From Aphidius gifuensis (lineage: Eukaryota > Arthropoda > Insecta > Hymenoptera > Braconidae), in contig NC_057789.1 of the NCBI RefSeq assembly GCF_014905175.1, forward strand, positions 23,556,555-23,620,554: 64,000 bases of DNA, given 5' to 3'. Below the pieces are notes generated by a model. It was not told the DNA's origin and did not search any database. It saw only the letters and a list, made by a program, of their open reading frames with translations. The position numbers and the translations under genes are program-made. Numbering within the stretch: position 1 is the first letter of the stretch; each line of letters starts with the position of its first letter. Positions 38,308 through 50,348 of this stretch are shown piece after piece.

Positions 38308-41300
38308 AAATAATAACAATACACATACACACACATGAATATTTAATATTTAAAACAACAAAAAAAATAAATATCAAATGAGTTAAAATAATAATAATAA
38401 TGATTATGAAAAAAAAAAGAATGTTAATACGTAGCCGAAGAATGAAAAACCAAAGCAAGAGAGTAATGAGAAAAAAAAAACAAAATAATAATTAAAGAAA
38501 CAAAACAAAAAAAAGTTGAAGAAAGATATTTGAGTACTTGAAACTTTTTTAAAAAAAACGAGGGGGCGAAATAAATTGGTTTTATTTTATTTTTCTTTGA
38601 ATAATTGGGATTGATAAGAAAAAGTAAGCTTTGAATTGAAAATTATAATAATATTTTTTATTTTCTATGCTGATTTATAATTACGTTTTAGTTGTTGTCT
38701 TTTTAATTGTAATATTTTGTTTAATTATATTTTTTTGCGTTTGATTTATTTGATATGCAAAAAAAGACAAATTTTAAATATCGCTAATGATTTAAATATT
38801 TTTTTTTTTTTTTTTACATCACAAAAAGAATGAAAGAAAATTTAAAAAAAAAATGAAAAAATATGAAAATTAATTTGAGCACAAATTTGACGACAACTAT
38901 TACATTTAATGTGAGAGGGATACCAAAAGACACACACATTTTTCAATTTCATATAAATTTTAATTTTTCATTATTAAATACAAAATTGCGCAATTTTTTA
39001 ATGTCAATATAATATTTGTGAATAATAATTTTATAATTATTTTAAATATTCAAAGAATCTCATGAATATTTTAACAACAAAAATAAAATAAAATAAAAGT
39101 ACTACAATTGCAAAATGTTAATTAAGTAGATTTAAAATAAAGAAAAAAAAAAAAACTGCCATCAAGATTCTTTAGCAAACATGAAAAACCAACAAAATAA
39201 ATTAAAATGTTTTTAAAAAACATTATCATTTTATATTTTTCTCTTCGTACTTATTGAAATAAATAAATAAACATCACTTGGGATTAATAAAACATCATCA
39301 ACATAATTTAAAAAAATAAAAACAACGAAGTCATTATGACGAAATGGGTCAATAATCCGAAATATTAAAAATGGCATAATTCTGTACATAAGTAGTTAAA
39401 AAATATAAGGTTTATTAATTAGACGGTGTAAAGTGTGATAATATTAATCATCAATGTTCTCTCGAGATGATAGTTTTAAAGAAATAAAAAAAAAAAAATT
39501 AATAAAAAAAAAAACAGTGCCATTCCAAGAGCATTTAATTCCAGCTTTTAAAATTTTAGAAAAATTAAGTTAAAAAAACGAAAAAGCAAAATGTCGACAA
39601 GCGAGAAATTGGTCTTTTTTTTTTTTTGTTGTCAATTTGGTTATAACAAAAGCAAAAAAAAATTATATATATATATATTAGTTAAAAGATCTCCAAGAGA
39701 CATTAATAAAATTAGGTCGTAAATTTGATTAAAATGAAAGAACTTTATCAAAGTGACGTTCATCGAATTATTGTCAACGCCATTCTCAAAAAAATAAAAA
39801 CTATTAAGATAAAAATCCTTCACAACTTGTCAGTCGAAATTCATATTATTTATTTATTTTTAAATAAATATAAATGCTTTAAAAAAAAAATAAATAGATA
39901 CAAAAATAGCCAGTAATAGCTCACAAAAAAAAAAATATCTATGTATCTAGAAAATTAATTTAGACTGGAATAAGAAGCGTTGTATATATTTGTAATATTT
40001 ATTATGGAGGAATAATATCCGTAGATGCTTTGTGGCAATTAACTAATTAAAAAAACATAACTTAATTTTATATTATTTGTTTATTTTTAATTTAAAACAA
40101 AAGAGGAGTTAAAATACAATATTAAAATTTTAAAAAATCAATAATTAAAATATTACTAATCAAAGATTATATAATACTGTCAAGTTTTTTAATTTTTTAA
40201 AAATTTAAATTATCTGAAAAACACATCAGTATTTATTTAATTTGACAATTTTTTAAATAAAAATTATTGTCCGCAGTGTTTTGTGAATAATATTAATGAA
40301 AATTTCATTTCTTAATTATTTTTTTTTTACTAAAAAAAAGAACTACATTAACCACCTTTCAATTAATTCATCACAGTTTTAGTATTAACATAAAAATTAA
40401 AACTAACAATAAATTTAAATAAATAGGTAAATTTTTTAATTTCTAAAACCATTTTGTTAATTTAAAAATAAAAATATTGACTTTAATAATAAATTTAAAA
40501 TACACACTGTTCTAGTCAGTAATAAAAGAAAAAAAAAGACTATTATGTCTAAATGAATTTAAAAAAAAAAAATAATAATAACAGTTTGAAATAGAAATGA
40601 AAAGTAAAAATAGTAAAAAATTATATATTTCTTGCCAAGTTCGTTGATTGAAAATGGCTCAATTTTATTCATCGATTATTATCGATAACATGTGTTAATC
40701 TGTTACAATTTGTATTTATGCTATTGTCACTGTCAAAACTATAATAATCATTTAAAGAAAAATAATAGTTAAAAGTGGAACAACATTATAAAAAAAATCT
40801 GTATTTGTAAATTAGCGTAACTCATCGTGTAACTGTTAAGATAAGAAAAAAAAAAAACTAGACAGTTCAATAATTTAACGAAAAAAAAAAAAACAATAAT
40901 TACTCGACAAGCGAAAAAAAAATGCAATGAAAATAATATTAACTTGGATTTTTTAATAAAAAATATATCGTCTATCTTGAAGACTGCCGTGGAAAATAAA
41001 AAATAAATTTAAAACACAAAACGGGATCAATAATTGATGGTGTCTGAGTTGACGGAATTTAATATTGCAATGTTAAAAATATTGAAAACCAGTGTGTTAA
41101 TTAAAAGTAAAAAAAAAAAATAATGAGCCAAGACAATTTTTGTCGCCATGTTAATTCTGAATCTAAACCAATTTTTCAATTATAAAAAAAAAAAATGTTA
41201 ACAGTCAACAAATCCTCTTAGATAATTAGGTATTTTGTATTTAAAAAAAAAAAACTTTTTCTACGTAAATTTATCCGCGTTTGTGTTTAATTTTTCTAAT

Positions 41301-42500
41301 AATTTTATACGTAACATACAAGTGTGAATGTTATTCCTATATAGAAGATAATGAGAATGTTTGAAGTTATCTAATAATTTAATTTTTTATTTTATTGTTT
41401 ACATTAAAAATAAATAAACAAAGGCTCTAAATATAAAATCAACAAATGCACTTATCAAGGCCTATTTTACATTTTAAATAATAAATAACAAATGGCATTT
41501 AAAAAATAAAAACATTTAATGTTTTTTGGCTCTGCTCAACCACTGTTTACACAAATTTTTTCTAGTATTTAAGATGACTCTATGAAAAAAGAAACAAGCT
41601 ACCAAAAAAAATTATTAAAAAAAAAATAAAAACGACAGCGTTGAAATAAATAGCAAACTTAACAAGAAAAATAAATAGAAAAATGAAAAAAAACAATACA
41701 CCGAATGATTACGACAATTAGAATGAAAAAAAAAAATTCAAAAAATTATCACGCGTAAGTTGTAAGATTGTGAAACTTCATATGCAAGACGTTGTTTTAA
41801 AATCCGTAAAAAAAAAAGTATTATTCCAGAGATATAAGAGCAGATAAAACATAAAATGTACATGATTTTCTGTGAATCAATATTGCTATGGCAATTAAAT
41901 TTTATTCCTCTTATTGTAATGCTAAATGAATATGAAAAAAAAAAATTAATTAAATAAATAATTAAATAAAAAAATGAAAAAAAATATATATAATACGCCG
42001 TGAGAACAAAAAAATAAAAAAAATATAAAAATAAATTCAAGTGTTTATTAATTTATTGAATTTTTATATTTATAATTTATAGGTAATGTCATGGTACTTG
42101 GCAATCTCGCATTTGTTGTTTCATTTTTGGGTTATGTTTACAAATTTAGTTTTTCATTATAGATGGCAGGACGTTAAAAAACCTGAATTATTATGTTTAT
42201 TTTATACTCGGAGTATATAACTGTTGATGAAGTATGATAGAGAATTTACCGTCAAATGTCCTCGACGGAGAAAACTCGGAGTTGAGGATTTGAAAACGAA
42301 TTTTTACCGATCACTAAATTTGTATGATTTGTAAAAAATTTCTCCGTGTTTTTTTTTTTTTGAATAATTAAAAGTTCTATTATTTAAAACTAATTATTTC
42401 CATTATTCATTGCTCCGTCATGACTGCAACCTGTAAATTAATTTTTATATACTAGGAATGGAATAGGAAAAGGAATCATAAAACTGAGAGTTCATCATCG
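38308..42500. other. tweety 3' UTR and long AT-rich intergenic region
   Basis: Contains copy 2 of the tweety intron duplication at 38,610-39,123. The rest is A-rich, with many AATAAA-type words, and no supported gene on either strand. A short patch at 42,082-42,180 begins with an acceptor-like tag and reads less AT-rich, but no exon could be assigned. Confidence 0.5.
38610..39123 (+). repeat. duplicated block, copy 2 (tweety 3' flank)
   Basis: Direct copy of 34,332-34,861, about 300 bases past the tweety stop codon. It lacks about 15 bases present in copy 1 near 34,470. Confidence 0.85.
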
Positions 42501-42515
42501 TTTGAATTAATTAGT

Positions 42516-42531
42516 AGCTCTGAAAAGAGCT
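42516..42531 (-). terminator. histone-type 3' stem-loop of the H2B-like relic
   Basis: On the minus strand the sequence reads AGCTCTTTTCAGAGCT, preceded by CAATC. This is a six-base stem with a TTTC loop, the same architecture as the canonical GGCCCTTTTCAGGGCC of the neighbouring histones, with both sides of the stem changed together so that pairing is kept. It lies 62 bases past the stop of the H2B-like frame. Confidence 0.8.
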
Positions 42532-42592
42532 GATTGTTTTTAACGCAATTCTTACAACTAACGCCTTTCCCACCAGCCATTGAAAAATTGAA

Positions 42593-42834
42593 TTAGATTT
42601 TTCTTTTTTTCAATGGAAGATGGGTATTCACCACCAGGTCCAGTTGCTTGATGGTTGGCCTGTTGATGATGGACTTCCTCTTCTTGAATGGAAGCAGGCT
42701 TTCTTCCCAGCGTCTCAGCATCTCTCTGACGTAGAGATCCAAGACCGCTGGTGATGCTGACTCCATGATCATCTCTAAGCTGCCACTCATGATTCTGGAT
42801 GCAGTTGATTTATGATTTTTCTTGATTCTGACAT
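42593..42834 (-). pseudogene. divergent histone H2B-like relic with a frameshift
   Basis: No database was consulted; identification is by hand alignment to the intact H2B at 47,797. A first frame from the ATG at 42,834 reads SRKIINQLHPES, matching H2B YKVLKQVHPDT. It stops, and the neighbouring frame continues with SGSLEMIMES against H2B SSKAMSIMNS, VLDLYVR against VNDIFER, and KRKSIIN against NKRSTIT, then PTIKQLDLVV over the last histone-fold helix. The frame shifts once, near 42,785-42,800. The basic N-terminal tail and the C-terminal helix (LAKHAVSEG in H2B) are missing; the end is LPLKKRKI. The retained stem-loop just downstream supports a replication-type histone origin. It could be a dead copy or a highly diverged germline variant with a sequencing indel. 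Confidence 0.6.
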
Positions 42835-42874
42835 GGCACAGCTTCGAGCGCGGACCGGGAAGAGAGAAAAACAC

Positions 42875-43278
42875 TGATTAAGTTTTCTATAGTTTTCTCG
42901 CAGGCAATTGGTCCATGTGATTTAGGATTTCCAAACTCAACGGAATTTAGAAAATAAATTAAAAATAAATATACAAATAAATTATAAATAAAAAAAAAAA
43001 AAAATAAATAAACTATCGATAAACATTGAACAAAAAATGAAAATAGAATTTAATCAAAAAATGAATTTTTTTAGACATAAATTTACTTGTAAAAAAAAAA
43101 AAAAAAAAGATATTTTTAAATTGAAGAAAATCTAAATATTCATTACAATAATTCAATTTTATTTATTGAATAAAAGTATTGTAAATATTATGATTAAAAA
43201 AAATGAAAAAAAAATTACTTAATTTTATAAAATCAAAAAAAAAAAATTCATCGTAATGTTATATCGTGTTTTTTACAT
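42875..43278. other. AT-rich spacer
   Basis: No gene or structured repeat seen. Poly-A and poly-T tracts dominate. Confidence 0.5.
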
Positions 43279-43775
43279 TTAAGGGATCCGACGATTTTTT
43301 CCGAATATGAGAATGCTTTGAAATTTATACAGTGGAATCTTAGAATACTAATACATTTTATGTAATTTATTGATAATTGTTTAGAAGCTCGTTATTTTTT
43401 TATTAGTTTTCAAAGTTGACAACTTTTAACATGGGCTTTTATGGAGAATACGATTTTTGTCAATAAAAATCTATCAAAATACCAATATCTCTAATCGACA
43501 ATATGACATCGTGAAAAAAAAACTATCGGGTTATAAAATGAGACAAAACAAAACGTATGGAAAAAAAATAAAAGAGGTTTGGAGCTTAGTTTTTTTACAA
43601 TCAATAATTAAAGTATGAAAAAATTGATTTATATGAGGGATTATTAAAAAAACACTAGAGACCTCTTCCGGATGATTTTTAGAAATACAATATTTCTATG
43701 AGTGCGAAAAAGACAAAAAACAAAGAGAAAATGTTGTCTCACTCTTCGTTTTAAAAAATCGTCGGAACCCCTTAA
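43279..43775 (+). mobile_element. TTAA-flanked MITE, intact copy
   Basis: About 497 bases. The left end is TTAAGGGATCCGACGATTTT and the right end is AATCGTCGGAACCCCTTAA, giving about 20 bp terminal inverted repeats (GGG-TCCGACGATTTTTT) framed by TTAA on both sides. A TTAA target duplication is the hallmark of the piggyBac superfamily. No transposase is encoded, so it would move only in trans. A second, interrupted copy lies inverted at the start of the window. Confidence 0.75.
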
Positions 43776-44702
43776 AATATCAACTGAGCACCTTCATTTT
43801 AGACCCTTCCATGGCATTCATTATATCGATGTCGGGAATTACTCAGAGAATTCTAGTAACATTCGATACATCGAGTCTTTCGATATTCCTTTTTTGACTT
43901 AACAAATATCGATATATTCTATTCAACAAACTAATATTTTCTATGTATTAAAAATTTCCACGCGGTCAAGAGAAATTTAGGAATAGTTATAGTAGGAAAT
44001 AAATCATATTCTGTAAAGGATAAATAGGTAAATTCATAATTTAGAAGCATTTCATAGTCCTCATCCTTGGCGATTGTTTCATTAACTTGAAAATTCATAA
44101 AAATTGAATGCAGTTGCATTTTTTTTGTCGTTTTATTTTTTATTTCACGTCAAGCTACTATGAGGCAGCCATACAGTAATAAAAAATAACACAATAGAAA
44201 GTTGAACCGTTTGGTTCTGTAATGTTCTCGGTCAGAAAAAAAAACGTCACAGCTATAGAAAATTCTGTTCTGACTGAAAATAACATTTGACTTTTTGAAG
44301 CTGTATAATTTTTTTTATTATTTCATAAAAAAAAGTAGTTGAGGAAAGAGGCATGAATTTATTCCATTATCTTGAAAATAAATTGGCATGTCGGACACAT
44401 ATACACACATGTATGCATACGGTGATCGACAGGTGTTCAATGTTGTGTGAGTCGTTTCATTCGGCGTTGCGCAGAGTACTGATATATGTCAAGCAAAGTT
44501 TACTCCAAAATTTCGGAGTAAAATATTAGACATGTGTGCGTGAATTAAACTGCTCCGAAATTAATATAGTAGAAATGTATTCGTTTCTTCTGAATGAAGT
44601 TAAATTCTTAACAAGGATTTATTTTATTTTTTAGAGTAGATATATTAAATTTTTATTGAACAAAAATGTGAAGGATATAACATATCGTTATAAATATTTG
44701 AT
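43776..44702. other. histone-cluster flank, includes intergenic repeat copy A
   Basis: About 44,410-44,560 holds the first copy of a repeat found three times in the cluster (core GCGTTGCGCAGA; see the entry at 46,100). The remainder is AT-rich without a supported gene. Confidence 0.5.
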
Positions 44703-44718
44703 GGCCCTGAAAAGGGCC
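44703..44718 (-). terminator. histone 3' stem-loop, H4
   Basis: Minus strand GGCCCTTTTCAGGGCC preceded by CAATC, the binding site of stem-loop binding protein that directs 3' cleavage of non-polyadenylated histone mRNA. It is 45 bases past the H4 stop. Confidence 0.95.
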
Positions 44719-44762
44719 GATTGGTTTGATTGTTGATGTGACTAGAGTTGTGTGTAGAGAGC

Positions 44763-45800
<1,038 letters not shown>

Positions 45801-45827
45801 AGCATCACATCACCAACCAAAACAATC

Positions 45828-45843
45828 GGCCCTTTTCAGGGCC
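45828..45843 (+). terminator. histone 3' stem-loop, H3
   Basis: GGCCCTTTTCAGGGCC preceded by CAATC, 27 bases past the H3 stop. Confidence 0.95.
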
Positions 45844-46099
45844 ATAAAATTAATCAAGCTAGAAAATATTCATTCAATTTCAATTGATATACCATCATTT
45901 TGACCAATCTTATATATAAAACAGTATAACATAATTTTTCTATTCCTTTCTGCTCCGATTTTTGTCGAAACGCTTTTTGTTTAAATTACTCTGTATCAGT
46001 GTTTCGATTCATTGTTATAAATAAAGTAAATTTATTTATCAAATGTCTACTTGTTGAATAATCTCGCTACATAATAATAATATCGTTTTAGACGCACAC

Positions 46100-46660
46100 A
46101 TAGACATAAGGCCAACAGATGTTCAACGTTGTGTGTGAGTCTGAAAGAAAGATAATCAATGGTTTAGCGTTGCGCAGACGACCGATATGGGTCAGACATG
46201 CGAGCATGTGTAGACTTTGCTCCAAAATTTCGGAGTGGGATTTTAAACATGTGTGCATCGAAATGTAAACAATCAAAACTACTCCAAAATTTACAGAGCA
46301 ACACTGAACTTTTTTTTTTCTAAGATTGATATTTATTAACAATTATCTATATTTTTTATTGTTCTAAAAGCCACAGAAAAATTATTTTAAAATTTTTTAT
46401 AGTAAACCAGAGTAAATATATAGAGTAAACCAGAATTTGTTTATTTTTTATTTATAAATTCTTAGGAGTTGGTATGTCCAACACATACACATAGAGATCG
46501 TCAGGTGTTCAACGCTGTGTGAGTCTTGTATGAAAATCAATACTTGAGCGTTGCGCAGACGACTAATATAAGTACATAGGCATGCGAGTGCATAGTTTAG
46601 TGTTTAGTGTGCAGGAAAATATAAACAAATAAATTACTCCAAAATTTACCGAGTAAGAAT
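46100..46660. repeat. histone-cluster intergenic repeat, copies B and C
   Basis: Copy B is about 46,100-46,310 and copy C about 46,480-46,655; copy A is at 44,410-44,560. Each has, in order, TGTTCAACG(T/C)TGTGTGAGTC (copy A has AATG, copy B has extra GTG), then GCGTTGCGCAGA, then ACTCCAAAATTT-type words that pair with their own complement (GGAGT). The copies are diverged but keep the same order and spacing class. No coding frame is present. The rest of 45,844-46,859 is AT-rich. Confidence 0.7.
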
Positions 46661-46859
46661 TTATTTGTTTTTCTAAATAAAATTTGATAATGAGTACCTT
46701 TTTTTCTATTGTTCTATAGACCAAAGAAAAATAAATTAAAAATTTTGGAGTAAATTATTTGAATGGAAATTAGATTTTTTTTTTTCCTAAAATAGAATAT
46801 TCTTTAATCATATTGAATGAAAATTCAGAGAATATAACATATCGTTTTAAATATTTGAT

Positions 46860-46875
46860 GGCCCTGAAAAGGGCC
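46860..46875 (-). terminator. histone 3' stem-loop, H2A
   Basis: Minus strand GGCCCTTTTCAGGGCC, 31 bases past the H2A stop. The ~55 bases around it nearly match the same region of the H4 gene. Confidence 0.95.
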
Positions 46876-46905
46876 GATTGGTTTGATATTGATGACTTGT
46901 TGAAT

Positions 46906-47283
46906 TTAAGCGCTGCTTTTTTCAGTCTTTTTTGGTAAAAGAACAGCTTGGATGTTTGGCAAGACACCACCTTGGGCAATGGTTACACCAGAGAGAAGTT
47001 TGTTCAACTCTTCGTCGTTACGGATGGCCAATTGAAGATGACGTGGAATGATTCTTGTTTTTTTGTTGTCACGAGCAGCATTACCTGCCAACTCAAGAAC
47101 TTCAGCAGCCAAATATTCCATAACGGCAGCCAAGTAGACAGGTGCACCAGCACCAACACGTTCAGCGTAGTTACCCTTGCGAAGAAGACGATGGATACGT
47201 CCAACTGGGAATTGAAGTCCAGCACGGTTTGAACGTGTCTTTGACTTTCCCTTTGCTTTTCCTCCTTTGCCACGGCCAGACAT
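46906..47283 (-). CDS. Histone H2A
   Basis: Core nucleosome histone, 125 residues, intronless. It starts MSGRGKGGKAKGK and carries AGLQFPVGRIHRLLRKGNYA and the acidic-patch residues (NDEELNKLL). The tail ends PKKTEKSSA, without the SQ(E/D) phosphorylation motif, so it is the ordinary replication form rather than H2A.X or H2Av. The frame is open 15 codons further upstream, but the family start is at 47,283. It is transcribed divergently from H2B. Confidence 0.99.
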   Translation of the reverse strand: MSGRGKGGKAKGKSKTRSNRAGLQFPVGRIHRLLRKGNYAERVGAGAPVYLAAVMEYLAAEVLELAGNAARDNKKTRIIPRHLQLAIRNDEELNKLLSGVTIAQGGVLPNIQAVLLPKKTEKSSA

Positions 47284-47796
47284 GATGCGATGTGTATTGA
47301 GTAGAGACTTGTAGAAAACGATACACACGACGTGTATGAAGTGTTGAATGAGACTAAAAAAAAACCCCCGAGAAATACGTATTTATGCCCTTTCGAGGGG
47401 CGACTGCGCTCAAATCACGTTGCGTCTAAGAAATTTTATCCAATCACACGAGTCAAACAAGCAATGATTATGTTTCCTTGTCTAAGTAAAGGATAGCACT
47501 AAATTGTAAAGAGCGCACCATTCACGTGAGAGAACAGAGCATCAATGAGAATTGACGCAACGTGATTGGTGCGCTGTTTACAATTTTCTTGAAGCAAACA
47601 AGGAAAAAAAAAAAAAAAACAACTGTCAACAGCGCCACAATCATGATGCGTGTAATCTGTGAACTGTCATATTTGCTCGTTCTGTCACGTTATTGGTGCG
47701 CAACCCAACCAAAAAAGTGCATATAACGACTGCTCCAGACGGCAAAACCAAATTTTTATTTTGACTCTCGTCAAGTAAACATCGTTCTCTGTCATC
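47284..47796. promoter_or_regulatory. H2A/H2B divergent promoter with inverted elements
   Basis: TATA elements: GGGCATAAAT on the minus strand at 47,381-47,390 for H2A, and GCATATAACG at 47,719-47,728 for H2B. Between them lie two interlocking inverted pairs. 47,501-47,527 (AAATTGTAAA.GAGCGCACCA) pairs with 47,560-47,586. CAAATCACGTTGCGTC (47,411-47,426) pairs with GACGCAACGTGATTGG (47,554-47,569). ATTGGTGCGC occurs again at about 47,692-47,701. These contain CCAAT cores and are likely coordinating elements for the pair. Confidence 0.75.
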
Positions 47797-48171
47797 ATGC
47801 CACCAAAAGCAAGCGGTAAAGCTGTCAAAAAAGCCGGCAAGGCTCAAAAGAACATCACCAAGACTGACAAGTCCAAGAGGAGAAAGAAGAGGAAGGAATC
47901 TTACGCAATCTACATCTACAAGGTATTGAAACAAGTCCATCCAGACACTGGTGTCTCATCCAAGGCCATGAGCATCATGAACAGTTTCGTCAACGACATC
48001 TTTGAACGTATTGCTGCTGAAGCTTCCCGTCTTGCTCACTACAACAAGAGATCAACCATCACCTCCCGGGAAATCCAGACAGCTGTTCGTCTTCTTCTTC
48101 CTGGTGAACTTGCCAAGCATGCTGTCAGTGAAGGCACCAAAGCTGTCACCAAGTACACCAGCTCCAAGTAA
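47797..48171 (+). CDS. Histone H2B
   Basis: Core nucleosome histone, 124 residues, intronless. The basic tail (MPPKASGKAVKKAGKAQ) is followed by the histone fold from ESYAIYIYKVLKQVHPDTG to the C-terminal helix and the TSSK end, including the conserved ubiquitination-site region (AVTKYTSSK). The intact frame is the reference used here to recognise the relic at 42,593. A stem-loop follows 28 bases after the stop. Confidence 0.99.
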   Translation: MPPKASGKAVKKAGKAQKNITKTDKSKRRKKRKESYAIYIYKVLKQVHPDTGVSSKAMSIMNSFVNDIFERIAAEASRLAHYNKRSTITSREIQTAVRLLLPGELAKHAVSEGTKAVTKYTSSK

Positions 48172-48199
48172 ACTGTCAACACCACAACATAAACCAATC

Positions 48200-48215
48200 G
48201 GCCCTTTTCAGGGCC
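48200..48215 (+). terminator. histone 3' stem-loop, H2B
   Basis: GGCCCTTTTCAGGGCC preceded by CAATC, 28 bases past the H2B stop. Confidence 0.95.
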
Positions 48216-48870
48216 AACAAATTTTTATAACTACGATAAACTTATTCAATTTTGTGTTACTCATATTTGTGATGGGATATGTAAAAAAATATCTTTACAA
48301 CGACAATACATACATGACGGTAGTTTAGTCAAATAGTTTTGTGCAACGAGAAACATGGTACTACTAGTAAACTTAACAAACGTGTTGGAGAAAAATAAAT
48401 AGGATGTACGAGTGTTATTGTTGACAAGTGCAACAACAAAATAATGTGAAAACAATAATTTATAACCCATCATCATTTAATAGACGTTATCAAATAGTCC
48501 TAAAAGAAAAAAAAAATCGTGTGCTTGTGATAAATATGATCATATATGTGATACAATGTAATATTGACTGAAGTGAAATGGAAAATTTAGGTGAAGCTTA
48601 AAATGTTTAACAAAATGTACCTTCTGCTTAGTCAACAGATCAAGCTGTTGTATGAATAATTGAAATTTATCCTCATTTATATTTTTGGAGTACAAAGTAA
48701 CAACAATAATTCAAGACCATTCAGTAAGTTTTAATGAGTCATCAATGGTTAACCTTCCAACTTGTAATTCTGTTAATATTATATTTATTCTACCAAAAAT
48801 ATCAACAAACAATTATATTTTTTAACCAGTATAATGCATAAGTAATATTATTAATTTTTATTATTATTTC
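48216..48870. other. intergenic spacer
   Basis: No supported gene. Moderately AT-rich, with no repeat noticed. Confidence 0.4.
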
Positions 48871-49830
48871 AGTTGCTTTGACTGGCACTGGATCAAGTAT
48901 CTACTTTCAACACCAACGTGCTGCTTTTGGGTCTGATGCAGCATGGCTATTTATTTATACAAAACTAGCTTCCTGATGCTTCCAACAGGAAGTGCAATGA
49001 CTCAAGTAAGTATATAACCCTTCTATCATCCTGACAAATATAATTGAACATCTGTTTTAATGTTAATTTTTAATAAACTCTTTTTTAGATGTCAAACTCT
49101 ACCAAGGTGTACTGTTGAAAATGAAGTAACAAGATACTTTGTATAGATAATACAAATGTCAATTCACTTGTTATAGAAGCAATGACTTTAGAAAAATTTA
49201 AATCACAATCAACAAGTAACAATTTATATTAATTAATCTTTATCACAAATAAAATGATAATAGCATCAATTAAATATTTTTAAAACTTTTTCTAGGCTCT
49301 TGATGATTATAAACTTGTTCTGGGATTGGAATCACCAAATCATACCATTGAATATGTGACTCATGCACCAGAGTTACAACTCGTGGTCTTGCTTATTATA
49401 TTAATTATCATCTTGACCAAAGTCTAACAATACAAACACATGTCACAGCATCATCAGTTAATAATTTAGAAAAAAAATCGTCATCTGGAGCTGATCAAAC
49501 GTGTTACCATAACTTAGATGGTAAATATTTTTTATTTGCTTAACTCACAGTTGATCTCATCGAGAGTGGTTATCTTGTTGATGAATCTGCTTTTTAATAG
49601 TTACATTATTTTTTTTTCCAATATTATATTTCATTAACGTCAATTAAATTTAATTTTATTAAAATTATTTTCAATCTTTTCTTATTTAGGCTTTTGGGTT
49701 CGCATGGACTAAAATATTTCAGCTCCATTTTCATTCACGTTCTCCAACTGGTTCATGTTTGACTTGGTGCTTTATAAATCCATCAACAAATATGAGAAAT
49801 ATATTTCTAGAAGCTAGCAGTGTTATTTGT
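48871..49830 (+). pseudogene. decayed multi-exon coding remnants, family unknown
   Basis: Several segments follow acceptor-like tracts and carry coding-like sequence broken by stops and shifts. 48,872-49,003 has competing frames (for example TGSSIYFQHQRAAFGSDAAW). 49,296-49,519 reads DDYKLVLGLESPNHTIEYV, then needs a one-base shift to continue as GLAYYINYHLDQSLTIQ, ending at a GT donor. 49,691-49,830 reads FWVRMD, a stop, then APFSFTFSNWFMFDLVLYK. Boundaries such as ttatttcag (48,871) and ctag (49,295) look like relic splice sites. I do not recognise the parent family. A badly assembled real gene is the alternative. Confidence 0.4.
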
Positions 49831-50348
49831 TGATTTGAGTTAATCAAAATTTAAACAATACACATCTTCATTCCGTTTTTATATCTAAATAAAAAAAAAA
49901 TTATCACATTGGTACACGTAGTTTTTACCATCCAACGCAAATTTATTTTAGATAACTAAAACATGATGATAACAATTAAAAAATAGATAAACACAATGTA
50001 TGTCATCGTCAGATAAAACTATAAATTAGCCATAAAATTAATGTACACATTCCCAGTTTTAAAAAAGTCTTATTTTTTATTTGACAAAATGTTGTGATGC
50101 TTCAATCTCATCCATGTCAACCAAAATAAATATTTGTTGTTCCTATTTTTTTTTTAAATTAAATGACACGTATTTTCAGTTTATATATACTCCAACAGTG
50201 TCAAAAAAAATACAGTCTTTTTTTTTTTTTCTAATTATTAACTGTCTCAATAGAATATTCAAAATAAAATTATTTCACAAAATATACTGAGCTACATGTA
50301 TAAGCTATTAATTTTTTTGCATTAATGATTGAAATTTTGTAAATATAA
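49831..50348. other. intergenic spacer upstream of the DUF4803 gene
   Basis: AT-rich. No supported gene; the promoter of the downstream gene must lie here but shows no element I can name. Confidence 0.4.
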
